A stretch of DNA of 64,000 nt from Mobilicoccus sp032056465 (GCF_032056465.1 NZ_DAMBCL010000011.1); one strand, 5' to 3'; counted from the stretch's first letter, positions 33,390 to 41,999 are shown. Notes: generated by a model not told the origin, from the letters alone. Program-made: numbers and translations.

Positions 33390-34415
33390 TCACCCGACCG
33401 GTGCCGATCCGTCGCCGATCGTTTCGTCGACGTCCTCCGGCTCCAGCGGGGTGAGGCCCGGCCCGTCGAGGCGGTCGGCCACACTCCGCAGGATCGTCGT
33501 GAGGTCGGCCATGAGCCCGGAGTGCACGCCCCCACGACGCCACGCGAGGGCGATGTCGCGGTAGGGGGCAGGGTCGGCGAAGCGCCGCAGGACGACGCCC
33601 TCGGAGGCCGGGACCGGCGGGATGACGGACAGGTGCGGGAGCAGGGTGATGCCGATGCCGCCCGCGACCATGTGGCGCAACGTCTCGAGGCTCGTCGCAC
33701 GGAACCCGTCACGCTCGGCGGCGCCGGCGATGGAGCACACCTCGAGGGCCTGGTCGCGCAGGCAGTGACCGTCGGCGAGCAGGAGGACGTCCTGCCCACT
33801 CAGGGCCTCGGTGGTCACGGTGTCCGTCTCCACCGGCACCTCTCCCGAGGAGTCCCGCGGGGCGTCCCCCTGGTCCCGTCCCCGCATCCGGGCGAGCGGA
33901 TGGCCGACGGGCGCGGCGAGGACGAACTCCTCGCGGAACAGGGGCGCGTGCGCGAACGCGGCGTCGACGGGTTGGGCGAGCACGGCCGCGTCCAGGGTTC
34001 CGGCCTCGAGCATGCCGACGAGGTCGGAGGTCTTCTCCTCGACGAGAAGGAGCCGCAGGTCGGGTAGCGCCTCCTTGACCAGCGGCACCGCGTGAGGCAA
34101 AAGGTACGGCGCGAGAGTGGGGAAGACGCCCAGACGCAGCGTGCCCGACCGCGGGTCGGTCGCGTACCGCGCGATCGCCCGGATCTCGTCGGCCCCCGCG
34201 AGGACCGTCTTGGCACGGGCGAGGACGGACTCCCCCACCATCGTGAACAGCACGCCCCGGGAGCCGCGCTCGATGAGCGACGCCCCGAGTTCGGTCTCGA
34301 GCTTCTTGATCTGCGTCGACAGCGTCGGCTGACTCACGTAGCAGGCGGCCGCGGCGCGCCCGAAGTGGCGGTGCTCCGACAGCGCGACGAGGTATTCGAG
34401 GTCACGAAGGTTCAT
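33390..34415 (-). CDS. oxyR: Peroxide-sensing LysR regulator OxyR
   Basis: LysR-type regulator of 341 residues. The N-terminal winged helix (MNLRDLEYLVALSEHRHFGRAAAACYVSQPTLSTQIKKLE) is followed by the regulatory domain. Cys218 and Cys227 in GHCLRDQALEVC have the 9-residue spacing of the E. coli OxyR redox pair C199/C208, so a thiol-disulfide peroxide switch is expected. An acidic insert (about 175-200) and C-terminal extension (about 310-341) are additions. It is third in an ahpC-ahpF-oxyR run, 37 bp after ahpF, and probably controls that operon. Confidence 0.92.
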   Translation of the reverse strand: MNLRDLEYLVALSEHRHFGRAAAACYVSQPTLSTQIKKLETELGASLIERGSRGVLFTMVGESVLARAKTVLAGADEIRAIARYATDPRSGTLRLGVFPTLAPYLLPHAVPLVKEALPDLRLLLVEEKTSDLVGMLEAGTLDAAVLAQPVDAAFAHAPLFREEFVLAAPVGHPLARMRGRDQGDAPRDSSGEVPVETDTVTTEALSGQDVLLLADGHCLRDQALEVCSIAGAAERDGFRATSLETLRHMVAGGIGITLLPHLSVIPPVPASEGVVLRRFADPAPYRDIALAWRRGGVHSGLMADLTTILRSVADRLDGPGLTPLEPEDVDETIGDGSAPVG

Positions 34416-34452
34416 CGTCGTTCCCTCCCTCGTCGCGCCGTCGTGAGCGGGC

Positions 34453-36027
34453 TCACGAGGCGACTGCGGCCGGGGCGCTCGTGCGGATCAGGTGGTCGAA
34501 CGCCGACAGCGCGGCGGTGGAGCCACCGCCCATCGCGACGACGATCTGCTTGAACGGCTCCGTCGTCGCGTCGCCGGCGGCGAAGACGCCGGGGACGTTC
34601 GTGTGGCCGGCCTCGTCGATGACGATCTCGCCGCGGTCGGACAGCTCGACCGAGCCGCGGAGCCAGTCGGTGTTCGGCAACAGGCCGATCTGGACGAAGA
34701 CGCCCTGGAGCTCCACGGTGCGGCTCTCACCCGAGGCGCGGTCCTCGTAGACGAGGCCGGTGACCTGGGTGCCGTCGCCGAGCACCTCGGTCGTCCTCGC
34801 CCCGAGGACGATGTCGACGTTGTCCAGGCTGCGGAGTTTGCGCTGGAGCACGTCGTCGGCGCGCATCTCGTCGAGGAACTCGATGAGGGTGACGTGCCCG
34901 ACGATGCCCGCGAGGTCGATCGCGGCCTCGACGCCGGAGTTGCCGCCGCCGATGACGGCCACGCGCTTGCCCTTGAACAACGGACCGTCACAGTGCGGGC
35001 AGAAGGTCACGCCCTTGTTGCGGTACTCGTCCTCGCCCGGCACCCCCATCGTGCGCCAGCGGGCACCCGTGGCGAGCACGACGTTCCTCGCGGCGAGCTC
35101 ACCGCCCCCCTCGAACTCGACGCGGTGGAGCCCGTCCTCACCGGCGACGCGCAGTGCGCTCGCCCGCTGACCCTTGATCATCTCGGTCTCGTAGGCGTTG
35201 ACGTGCTCCTCGAGCGCGGCGGCGAGCTTCGGCCCCTCCGTGTAGGGGACGGAGACGAGGTTCTCGATGGCCATCGTGTCGAGGACCTGCCCGCCGAACC
35301 GCTCGGCGACGAGGCCGGTGCGGATGCCCTTGCGGGCGGCGTAGATCGCGGCCGACGCGCCCGCGGGGCCACCACCGACGACGAGGACGTCGAAGGGGTC
35401 CATCGCGGTCATCCGCTCGGCCTCGCGGCTGGAGGCGCCGGTGTCGATCTTGCCGACGATGTCACGGGCGTCCATGCGCCCCTGACCGAAGAGCTCCCCG
35501 TCGAGATACATCGTCGGGACGGCGAGGACGTTCTTCTCGGTGATCTCGTCCTGGAACAGCGAGCCCTCGACGGCGGTGTGCCGGATGTGCGGGTTGAGCG
35601 CCGCCATCGTGTTGAGCGCCTGCACCACGGTGGGGCAGTTCTGACAGCTCAGCGACATGTAGGTGACGAAGTGGTGGTCCTCCTGGATCGCCGCGATCGA
35701 CTCCAGCACCGCCTCGTCCTCCTTCGGCGGGTGGCCGCCGACGTGCAGGAGCGCGAGGACGAGCGAGGTGAACTCGTGCCCCAGGGGCAGGCCGGCGAAC
35801 TCGACGCGGGCCGCCTCCCCCACGCGGGCGATGCCGAAGGAGGGCGTGCGCGTCGCCGTGCCGTCGGTGCGCACCGAGACCTTGTCGGACTGGGCCGCGA
35901 TGTCCTCGAGCATCCCGCGCATCTCGACGCTCTTGGCGCCGTCGTCGAGGGTGGCGACGAGCTCGATGGGCTCGCGGACCATCTCGAGGTAGCTCTTCAA
36001 CTGGGTCTTGAGGGCGGCATCGAGCAC
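34453..36027 (-). CDS. ahpF: Alkyl hydroperoxide reductase subunit F
   Basis: Flavoprotein disulfide reductase of 524 residues (E. coli AhpF has 521) that passes NADH electrons to AhpC. The N-terminal tandem thioredoxin domain has CQNC; the FAD/NAD domain has VVGGGPAGASAAIYAARKG, IGGGNSGVEAAIDLAG and the redox-active CPHC. The start is GTG 36027 with AAAGGA upstream. It lies 235 bp after ahpC with a hairpin between, so the two are probably one operon with lower ahpF output. NADH-specific AhpF beside OxyR is unlike mycobacteria, which use AhpD. Confidence 0.95.
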   Translation of the reverse strand: MLDAALKTQLKSYLEMVREPIELVATLDDGAKSVEMRGMLEDIAAQSDKVSVRTDGTATRTPSFGIARVGEAARVEFAGLPLGHEFTSLVLALLHVGGHPPKEDEAVLESIAAIQEDHHFVTYMSLSCQNCPTVVQALNTMAALNPHIRHTAVEGSLFQDEITEKNVLAVPTMYLDGELFGQGRMDARDIVGKIDTGASSREAERMTAMDPFDVLVVGGGPAGASAAIYAARKGIRTGLVAERFGGQVLDTMAIENLVSVPYTEGPKLAAALEEHVNAYETEMIKGQRASALRVAGEDGLHRVEFEGGGELAARNVVLATGARWRTMGVPGEDEYRNKGVTFCPHCDGPLFKGKRVAVIGGGNSGVEAAIDLAGIVGHVTLIEFLDEMRADDVLQRKLRSLDNVDIVLGARTTEVLGDGTQVTGLVYEDRASGESRTVELQGVFVQIGLLPNTDWLRGSVELSDRGEIVIDEAGHTNVPGVFAAGDATTEPFKQIVVAMGGGSTAALSAFDHLIRTSAPAAVAS

Positions 36028-36166
36028 GGGGCGTCCTTTCCTGGGGACGACGGGGCCGGGGGCGCGCGGACAGCGCGCATCGCGGCGCGAGACAAGTGGC
36101 GGATGGATCCTCGTGGGCGACGAGCACGGGACTCGGCGCCCACGACGCCCCATCCACGAGACCTCA

Positions 36167-36215
36167 CCGCACCCCGATGCGTATCAGGGGAGGTGCGAGA
36201 CGCACCGGGGTGCGG
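36167..36215 (-). promoter_or_regulatory. intercistronic hairpin between ahpC and ahpF
   Basis: Arms 36167-36176 and 36206-36215 (10 bp) continue, after one mismatch, into TGCGT/ACGCA (36178-36182, 36200-36204) around a 17-nt loop. It could attenuate or process the transcript between the two genes. Confidence 0.55.
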
Positions 36216-36262
36216 CGAGGGAGTTCGTGGGGTCGGCGTGACCGACCGGTGGGACGCTGGGA

Positions 36263-36826
36263 TCAGATCTTGCCGACGAGGTCCAGACCCGGCGTGAGGG
36301 TGGTCTCGCCCTCTTCCCACTTGGCGGGGCAGACCTCGCCCGGGTGGTTGCGGACGTACTGCGCGGCCTTGACCTTGCGCATGAGCTCGGAGGCGGAGCG
36401 GCCGATGCCCTCGGCGGTGACCTCGATGTACTGGATGACACCGTCGGGGTCGACGAGGAACGTCGCGCGGTCGGCGAGGCCGGCTCCCGGACGCATGTTC
36501 TGGAAGTTGTTGGTGATGACGCCGTTCGGGTCACCGAGCATGTAGTAGTCGATCTTGCCGATCGTCTCGGACGCGTCGTGCCAGGCCTTGTGCACGAAGT
36601 GGGTGTCGGTGGAGACCGAGAAGACCTCGACGTCGAGCTTCTTCAGCTCGTCGTAGTGGTCGGCGAGGTCGCCGAGCTCGGTGGGGCACACGAACGTGAA
36701 GTCGGCGGGGTAGAAGAAGAAGATCCCCCACTTGCCGCGGACGTCCGCGTCGGACACCTCGACGAAGTCACCGCTCTTGAAGGCGGTGGTCTCGAAGGGG
36801 AGGATCTCGGTGTTCATCAAGGACAT
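36263..36826 (-). CDS. ahpC: Alkyl hydroperoxide reductase C (2-Cys peroxiredoxin)
   Basis: Typical 2-Cys peroxiredoxin of 187 residues, equal in length to E. coli AhpC, reducing hydrogen peroxide, organic peroxides and peroxynitrite. Peroxidatic Cys47 is in FVCPTELGDLADHYDELK and resolving Cys166 in HPGEVCPAKWEEGE. The GGLG/YF-type overoxidation-sensitive tail is not evident. GAGGAG lies about 8 nt before ATG 36826. It is first gene of ahpC-ahpF-oxyR, with two ATAG/CTAT dyads upstream that fit OxyR control. Confidence 0.96.
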   Translation of the reverse strand: MSLMNTEILPFETTAFKSGDFVEVSDADVRGKWGIFFFYPADFTFVCPTELGDLADHYDELKKLDVEVFSVSTDTHFVHKAWHDASETIGKIDYYMLGDPNGVITNNFQNMRPGAGLADRATFLVDPDGVIQYIEVTAEGIGRSASELMRKVKAAQYVRNHPGEVCPAKWEEGETTLTPGLDLVGKI

Positions 36827-36887
36827 GCGTTGCGCTCCTCGGGTCGTGTCGCTGAGCCGGGTTGCTCGGGTGCTTCCCCCGGTACAC

Positions 36888-36900
36888 ATAGAGACCCTAT
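36888..36900. promoter_or_regulatory. ATAG-N5-CTAT dyad at the ahpC promoter
   Basis: ATAG (36888-36891) and CTAT (36897-36900), with flanking CA/TG extending the symmetry. It overlaps a plausible minus-strand -10 (TATAGG), about 60-75 bp upstream of the ahpC ATG. Confidence 0.5.
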
Positions 36901-36949
36901 ATGGAAAACGCGGCAATCGAAAGCCGATGTCGATGAATCATTCGCATCC

Positions 36950-36974
36950 GACCCATAGGTGGCGCCTATAGGTC
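36950..36974. promoter_or_regulatory. candidate OxyR operator upstream of ahpC
   Basis: Near-perfect 10-bp inverted repeat GACCCATAGG / CCTATAGGTC with a 5-nt spacer. It contains ATAG-N7-CTAT exactly (36955-36969), the spacing of an E. coli OxyR half-operator. Confidence 0.6.
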
Positions 36975-37007
36975 GTGACGGCGACGAGGTCGTGTGGGCG
37001 ACGCCGG

Positions 37008-38096
37008 TCAGGGGGTCGGCGCCGGCGACAACCACCGCAGCAGGGCCTCCTCGGCCTCCCGGAGTTGACTCACGGGGCAACGCTCGTCGTCCTTGTGGGC
37101 GAGCAGGGGGTCTCCGGGACCGAAGTTCACCGCCGGCACCCCGAGGCCGGAGAACCGCGCGACGTCGGTCCATCCCTGTTTACCGGTCACCTCTCCCCCG
37201 ATGGCCTCGACGAACGCCGCGGCGGCCGGGCGGTCGAGGCCGGGGCGGGCGCCGCCGGCGCTGTCGACCACCTCGAGGTCGAACCCCTCGAAGAGATCAC
37301 GGACGTGGGCGATGGCGGCCTCGACGTCGATGTCGGGCGCGAACCGGTAGTTGACGGTGACGACGCAACGGTCGGGGACGACGTTCGTCGCGATCCCGCC
37401 GGTGATGGCGACCGCGGACATGCCCTCCCGGTAGGTGAGTCCGTCGACCTCGACCTCCCGCGGCTCGTAGTCGGCTAGCCGGGCGAGGATGGGGGCCGCC
37501 GCGTGGATCGCGTTCTCCCCCATCCACGGACGGCCCGAGTGCGCGGCGACCCCGGAGGTCCTCACCTCGACCCGCAGGGTGCCCTTGCACCCGCCCTCGA
37601 CGAGGGCCTTCGTGGGTTCGAGCAGCACGGCGAAGTCGCCGAGGAACAGGTCGGGCCGTGTCGCGGTGAGGCGGGTGAGGCTGTTGCGTTCCGCCTCGAC
37701 CTCCTCGCAGTCGTAGAAGACGAACGTGAGGTCGCGAGTGGGCTCGGGCAGCAGGTGGGCGAGGCGCAACTGCACCGCGACCCCACCCTTCATGTCGACG
37801 GTGCCGCGGCCCCACAGCTCCTCCCCCTCCGGGCCCGGCTGCCGACGGGTGGGCAGGTTGGGCGGGTCGGTGAGGGGCACGGTGTCGAGGTGGCCGGCGA
37901 GGAGGACCCGCTCGTCACGACCGAGGTCGGTGCGGGCGATGACCGTGTTGCCGTCGCGGATGACGTCGAGGTGCGGCAGCGCCGTCAAGGCCGTCTCGAC
38001 GGCGTCGGCGAGCGCGTCCTCCTCCCCGCTCACCGATTCCATGTCGCAGATCGCGGCGGTGAGGGTGACGACGTCGGCGGTGAGATCGAGGCCCAT
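37008..38096 (-). CDS. dapE: Succinyl-diaminopimelate desuccinylase
   Basis: Zinc peptidase M20 enzyme of 362 residues that removes succinate from N-succinyl-LL-diaminopimelate in lysine and wall-precursor synthesis. Metal and catalytic residues: H in AGHLDTVPL, D in GRGTVDMKGG, the Glu pair in DCEEVEAERN, E in VLLEPTKALVEGG, and H near the C-terminus in LAHKDDERC. The dimerisation lid contains SGVAAHSGRPWMGENAIH. ATG 38096 follows TACCGT by 7 nt, so the mRNA is predicted leaderless. It faces away from the chemoreceptor that separates it from dapD. Confidence 0.95.
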   Translation of the reverse strand: MGLDLTADVVTLTAAICDMESVSGEEDALADAVETALTALPHLDVIRDGNTVIARTDLGRDERVLLAGHLDTVPLTDPPNLPTRRQPGPEGEELWGRGTVDMKGGVAVQLRLAHLLPEPTRDLTFVFYDCEEVEAERNSLTRLTATRPDLFLGDFAVLLEPTKALVEGGCKGTLRVEVRTSGVAAHSGRPWMGENAIHAAAPILARLADYEPREVEVDGLTYREGMSAVAITGGIATNVVPDRCVVTVNYRFAPDIDVEAAIAHVRDLFEGFDLEVVDSAGGARPGLDRPAAAAFVEAIGGEVTGKQGWTDVARFSGLGVPAVNFGPGDPLLAHKDDERCPVSQLREAEEALLRWLSPAPTP

Positions 38097-38103
38097 GCCC
38101 CCC

Positions 38104-38109
38104 ACGGTA
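38104..38109 (-). promoter_or_regulatory. -10 box, predicted leaderless dapE mRNA
   Basis: TACCGT on the minus strand, 7 nt (GGGGGGC) before the ATG. Confidence 0.6.
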
Positions 38110-38273
38110 GGCGGTCGTCGAGCCGCGGCGGACGGGGCGGTCCAGGGCACGCGGCCTCTCGCCCACTCATGTTCGTCGGACGACGGTCGATCTGTGCGGG
38201 ACAGGCACCGTTCGCCTCCGGCGATCCCCCCGGCCCGCCACCTGGTCCAGACGCCACGACGAACGGTGAACAG

Positions 38274-39923
38274 ATGAACCCCAGCTCCACCCAGGCCCCC
38301 GACGACGTCCACCGCGCCGAGCGCGTCGGAACGCGACGGCTCGGCATCAGGGGCAAGATGCTGTCGATCGGGGCGGTCGGCCTGCTCGTCGCCCTCCTCA
38401 TCACCGTGATGAGCCTGTGGTCCCTCGCGCGTCTCACCGAGGCGTCGGAGGAACAGGGTGCGGCCTACGAGGTCCTCCTCCTCACCGACGACATCGGCGC
38501 CCAGATCGAGGCCGTCAACGGTCGGCAGAACGGCTACGTCATCGAGGCGATGGAGGCCGGTCCCGCGGCGGTGGAGGACTCCGCTCCCAGCCGCAAGGCG
38601 TACCTCGCCGCCCTGACGACGCTCAAGAAGGACCTCGAACTCATCGAGCCCCGGCTGCGCACGGAGAAGGGCAAGGCCACGCTGCAACAGCTGAAGGCGG
38701 ACGTCGGCACGTGGGAGCAGGTCGACGCCCGTGTCGTCGCCGGCATCCGGGCCGGAGAGATGGCGCAGGCCAGGAGGGCCGCCGTCGCCGAGGCCGGAAC
38801 CGTCATCGAGACGATCGCCAAGGATGCCGAGACGATCGCGGAGACGGCGCACGGCCGGGTCACGGCCGCGGAGGAGAACCTCAAGGACGTCCGCGCCACG
38901 ACGATCCCCTTCGCCCTCGCGACCCTGGCCGTCGGCGCGCTCGCGCTCATCCTCCTCGCGATGCGCATCAGTTCCGCCGTCCTGCGGACCGTCCGCACCG
39001 TCCTCGCGAGCGTCACCGCGATGGGAGCGGGTGATCTGCGGGTCCCCGCGGCCGTCGAGGCGAACGACGAGATCGGTGACATGGCACGGGCACTGGACCG
39101 CAGCCGCGAGTCCATGCGGCTCGTCCTGCAGCAGGTCGGGGACGCCTCCTCGACCGTGTCCGCCGCCTCCGAGGAGCTGACGGCGACCGCCTCGCAGATG
39201 AGTTCCAGCGCCTCGCTGAGCGCCGAACGTGCCGGCTCCGCCTCCTCCGCCGCGGGGGACGTCTCCCAGAACGTCTCGACGGTCGCCGCCGGCACGGAGG
39301 AGATGACCGCGAGCATCCGCGAGATCTCCAAGAACGCCAACGACGCCGCCGGTGTCGCCGCCTCGGCCGTCCAGGTCGCCGACAGGACGAACTCCACCGT
39401 CGCCCAGCTCGGGACGAGCTCGGCCGAGATCGGTGAGGTCGTCAAGGCGATCACCTCGATCGCCGAGCAGACCAACCTGCTCGCGCTCAACGCGACGATC
39501 GAGGCCGCCCGCGCCGGTGAGGCCGGCAAGGGCTTCGCGGTCGTGGCGAACGAGGTCAAGGACCTCGCGCAGGAGACGAGCAAGGCCACCGAGGACATCG
39601 GCCGCCGGGTCGAGGCGATCCAGGCCGACACCGAGGCCGCCGTCGCCGCGATCAGCGAGATCGCCTCGATCATCGCCCAGATCAACGACACCCAGGCGAC
39701 CATCGCCTCGGCCGTCGAGGAGCAGACCGCGACGACCAACGAGATGGGCCGCAACGTCACCGACGCCTCCACCGGCGCCGGTCGGATCGCCGAGTACGTC
39801 GGCGAGGTCGCCGCCGCCTCGAGCGAGACGACCCAGGCTGCGGGCGACACCTCCCGGGCCGCGCACGAACTCGCGGAGCGCGCGCACGAACTGCAGACGC
39901 TCGTCCGTCGGTTCAGCTACTGA
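38274..39923 (+). CDS. Methyl-accepting chemotaxis protein (orphan)
   Basis: Chemoreceptor of 549 residues. It has an N-terminal membrane helix (MLSIGAVGLLVALLITVMSLWSL, about 28-50), an extracytoplasmic four-helix-type sensor (about 51-210), a second helix (TIPFALATLAVGALALILLAM), a HAMP domain, and the signalling hairpin with tip EQTNLLALNATIEAARAGEAGKGFAVVANEVKDLA. CheA/CheW-binding residues at the tip look intact. No che or fla genes are in the window, so signalling partners must lie elsewhere. The ATG has a poor ribosome site (GGTGAACAG). It interrupts dapE and dapD. Confidence 0.93.
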   Translation: MNPSSTQAPDDVHRAERVGTRRLGIRGKMLSIGAVGLLVALLITVMSLWSLARLTEASEEQGAAYEVLLLTDDIGAQIEAVNGRQNGYVIEAMEAGPAAVEDSAPSRKAYLAALTTLKKDLELIEPRLRTEKGKATLQQLKADVGTWEQVDARVVAGIRAGEMAQARRAAVAEAGTVIETIAKDAETIAETAHGRVTAAEENLKDVRATTIPFALATLAVGALALILLAMRISSAVLRTVRTVLASVTAMGAGDLRVPAAVEANDEIGDMARALDRSRESMRLVLQQVGDASSTVSAASEELTATASQMSSSASLSAERAGSASSAAGDVSQNVSTVAAGTEEMTASIREISKNANDAAGVAASAVQVADRTNSTVAQLGTSSAEIGEVVKAITSIAEQTNLLALNATIEAARAGEAGKGFAVVANEVKDLAQETSKATEDIGRRVEAIQADTEAAVAAISEIASIIAQINDTQATIASAVEEQTATTNEMGRNVTDASTGAGRIAEYVGEVAAASSETTQAAGDTSRAAHELAERAHELQTLVRRFSY

Positions 39924-39951
39924 CCCGACCCGCCTCCGCGGGCCGGAGCGG

Positions 39952-39980
39952 GTACCGGGGCACCGGCGGCGCCCCGGTAC
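39952..39980 (+). terminator. hairpin between MCP gene and dapD
   Basis: Perfect 10-bp arms GTACCGGGGC (39952-39961) and 39971-39980 with a 9-nt loop, preceded by a weaker hairpin at about 39930-39951. Its right arm overlaps the dapD -10 box by three bases. Confidence 0.7.
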
Positions 39981-39983
39981 CCT
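39978..39983 (+). promoter_or_regulatory. -10 box, predicted leaderless dapD mRNA
   Basis: TACCCT ends 7 nt before ATG 39991; no ribosome site is present. Confidence 0.6.
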
Positions 39984-39990
39984 CGTGCAC

Positions 39991-40929
39991 ATGACTTCGC
40001 GTGCGGCCTGGGGCTTCGGACTGGTGACGACGACCGTCGGTGAGGGTGGCGAGGGCACCGTGCTCGACACGTGGTTCCCCGAGCCGCGCCTCGGCGAGGC
40101 CCCCGCCGGCGAGGAGGCACCGGCCGACCTCACGGCGCTCGCCGGCGAGGACGAGCGCCGCGGCGTGCGGCTCTCCGTGGAGCGTGTCGAGATCGACCTC
40201 GACGCCGCCCCGGCGAACGTCCCCGACGCCTACCTTCGCCTCCACCTGCTGTCCCACCGGCTCGTCGAGCCCAACTCGATCGACCTCGACGGACTCTTCG
40301 GCGTCCTCACCAACGTCGTGTGGACCAACCACGGCCCGTGTGCCGTCGACGGGTTCGAGGCCACGAGGGTCCGTCTGCGCGCCGCGGGAGCGGTGCAGGT
40401 CTTCGGTATCGACAAGTTCCCCCGGATGACCGACTACGTCGTCCCCGCAGGCGTGCGCATCGGCGACGCCGACCGGGTCCGGCTCGGCGCCCACCTCGCC
40501 GAGGGCACGACGGTCATGCACGAGGGCTTCGTCAACTTCAACGCCGGCACCCTCGGCCACTCGATGATCGAAGGGCGGATCAGCCAGGGCGTCGTCGTCG
40601 ACGACGGGTCCGACGTCGGCGGCGGGGCCTCGACGATGGGCACCCTGTCCGGCGGTGGCACCGAACGCGTGCGCATCGGCAGGCGTTGCCTGCTCGGCGC
40701 GGAGGCCGGCATCGGCATCGCGCTCGGCGACGACTGCGTGGTCGAAGCCGGGCTCTACGTGACGGCCGGCACCAAGGTCACCTTGGGGGACGGCCGTGTC
40801 GTCAAGGCCGCCGAGCTCTCCGGTCAGGACGGGTTGCTGTACCTCCGCAACTCGGTCACCGGCGCCGTCGAGGCCCGCGCCCGCGACGGGCACGGGATCA
40901 CGCTCAACTCCGACCTCCACGCCAACTGA
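39991..40929 (+). CDS. dapD: Tetrahydrodipicolinate N-succinyltransferase
   Basis: Trimeric left-handed beta-helix enzyme of 312 residues that succinylates tetrahydrodipicolinate. The hexapeptide-repeat core shows GVRIGDADRVRLGAHLAEGTTVMHEGFVNFNAGTLG, MIEGRISQGVVVDDGSDVGGGASTMGTLSGGG and GAEAGIGIALGDDCVVEAGLYVTAGTKV. The N-terminal domain (RAAWGFGLVTTTVGEGGEGTVLDTWFP) is the actinobacterial type known from Rv1201c. It feeds DapC and DapE, both in this window. The following transglycosylase-like gene begins 14 nt after its stop. Confidence 0.96.
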   Translation: MTSRAAWGFGLVTTTVGEGGEGTVLDTWFPEPRLGEAPAGEEAPADLTALAGEDERRGVRLSVERVEIDLDAAPANVPDAYLRLHLLSHRLVEPNSIDLDGLFGVLTNVVWTNHGPCAVDGFEATRVRLRAAGAVQVFGIDKFPRMTDYVVPAGVRIGDADRVRLGAHLAEGTTVMHEGFVNFNAGTLGHSMIEGRISQGVVVDDGSDVGGGASTMGTLSGGGTERVRIGRRCLLGAEAGIGIALGDDCVVEAGLYVTAGTKVTLGDGRVVKAAELSGQDGLLYLRNSVTGAVEARARDGHGITLNSDLHAN

Positions 40930-40943
40930 GGCCGGCCTCCGCC

Positions 40944-41801
40944 TTGCCCATCGATGCGAGCACGCGTCGTCGACGCCGAGGCGGGTGCCTCGTCACGATC
41001 GCGCTGCTCGTCCTCGGCCTCGTCCTCGGTGTGTGGGGCATCGACCGGCACCTCGTGCCCGCCCTCACCCCCGAGATGTGCACGGTCGAGATCGGCGATC
41101 AGTCCACGACCCTCGCGCCCGAGCAGGCCGAGAACGCCGCAACGATCGCGGCCGTGGGCGTGCGCCGCGGACTCCCCCAGCGAGCGGTGACGATCGCACT
41201 CGCGACCGCGCTGCAGGAGTCCAAGCTGCGCAACCTCGACCACGGCGATCGCGACTCCCTCGGCCTGTTCCAGCAGCGCCCCAGCCAGGGCTGGGGCACA
41301 CCGGCACAGTTGCGGGACCCGGTGTACGCGACCGAGGCGTTCTACGACCATCTCGTGCGGGTACGGGACTACCGAGACCTGCCGCTCACGGTGGTCGCGC
41401 AGAAGGTGCAGCGCAGCGGTTTCCCCGACGCCTACGCCCGCCACGAGGAACGCGCGACCCTGCTGTCGACCGCGTTCACCGGTCGGGAGCCGGCCGCGGT
41501 GACGTGCAGCCTCGATGACCCCGAGGCGCGCTCCTCCACGGCCGACATCCGCGCGGCGCTCGAGGCGCAACTCGGTGTCTCCCCCGCTGCCTCGGGCGAT
41601 CGGGTCACGGGTGTGGTCGCCTCACCGCAGCTGGCCTGGGCCACCGCGAGCTGGGCCGTGGCCCACGCCGACAGCACCGGCATCACCGAGGTCACCGTGG
41701 CCGACCGCACATGGAGTCGAGGACACACCGCCCGGGCGACGCGATGGGTGACGGGCCCGGACACCGGCGCGAGGTCCGTGACGATCTCGACGACGCCCTG
41801 A
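40944..41801 (+). CDS. Membrane-anchored lysozyme-fold (transglycosylase-like) protein
   Basis: A 285-residue protein with an Arg-rich cytosolic start, one signal-anchor helix (GGCLVTIALLVLGLVLGVWGI) and a lysozyme-superfamily domain: TIALATALQESKLRNLDHGDRDSLGLFQQRPSQGWGTPAQLRDP, where Glu in QESKL is the likely catalytic acid. A second unassigned domain follows from about residue 180. Streptomyces relatives are often mislabelled heavy-metal transporters. TTG 40944 is chosen because no ATG or GTG lies between dapD and the helix. Position behind dapD suggests a wall role. Its 3' end runs into a 15-bp tandem repeat. Confidence 0.75.
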   Translation: MPIDASTRRRRRGGCLVTIALLVLGLVLGVWGIDRHLVPALTPEMCTVEIGDQSTTLAPEQAENAATIAAVGVRRGLPQRAVTIALATALQESKLRNLDHGDRDSLGLFQQRPSQGWGTPAQLRDPVYATEAFYDHLVRVRDYRDLPLTVVAQKVQRSGFPDAYARHEERATLLSTAFTGREPAAVTCSLDDPEARSSTADIRAALEAQLGVSPAASGDRVTGVVASPQLAWATASWAVAHADSTGITEVTVADRTWSRGHTARATRWVTGPDTGARSVTISTTP

Positions 41802-41857
41802 CCGACGGCGCACTGACCGACGACTCACTGACCGGCGACTCACTGACCGACGTCGCC
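41798..41857. repeat. four 15-bp tandem repeats at a stop codon
   Basis: Units CTGACCGACGGCGCA, CTGACCGACGACTCA, CTGACCGGCGACTCA and CTGACCGACGTCGCC, then CTGAGC. Because 15 is a multiple of three, each unit repeats TGA in the frame of the upstream gene: five in-frame stops 15 nt apart. Confidence 0.9.
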
Positions 41858-41999
41858 CTGAGCTTCATGCCGCCGACACGACGAGGCACGACCTTCCTGA
41901 GGGCGCCGACCGGCGTGAGGGCGCGACCTCTCGATCAGGAGGTGGTTCGTGCCGGGTCGCGGCGTTCGTCGGAGCGCGGCGGACTGAGCTCCCCCGCGC

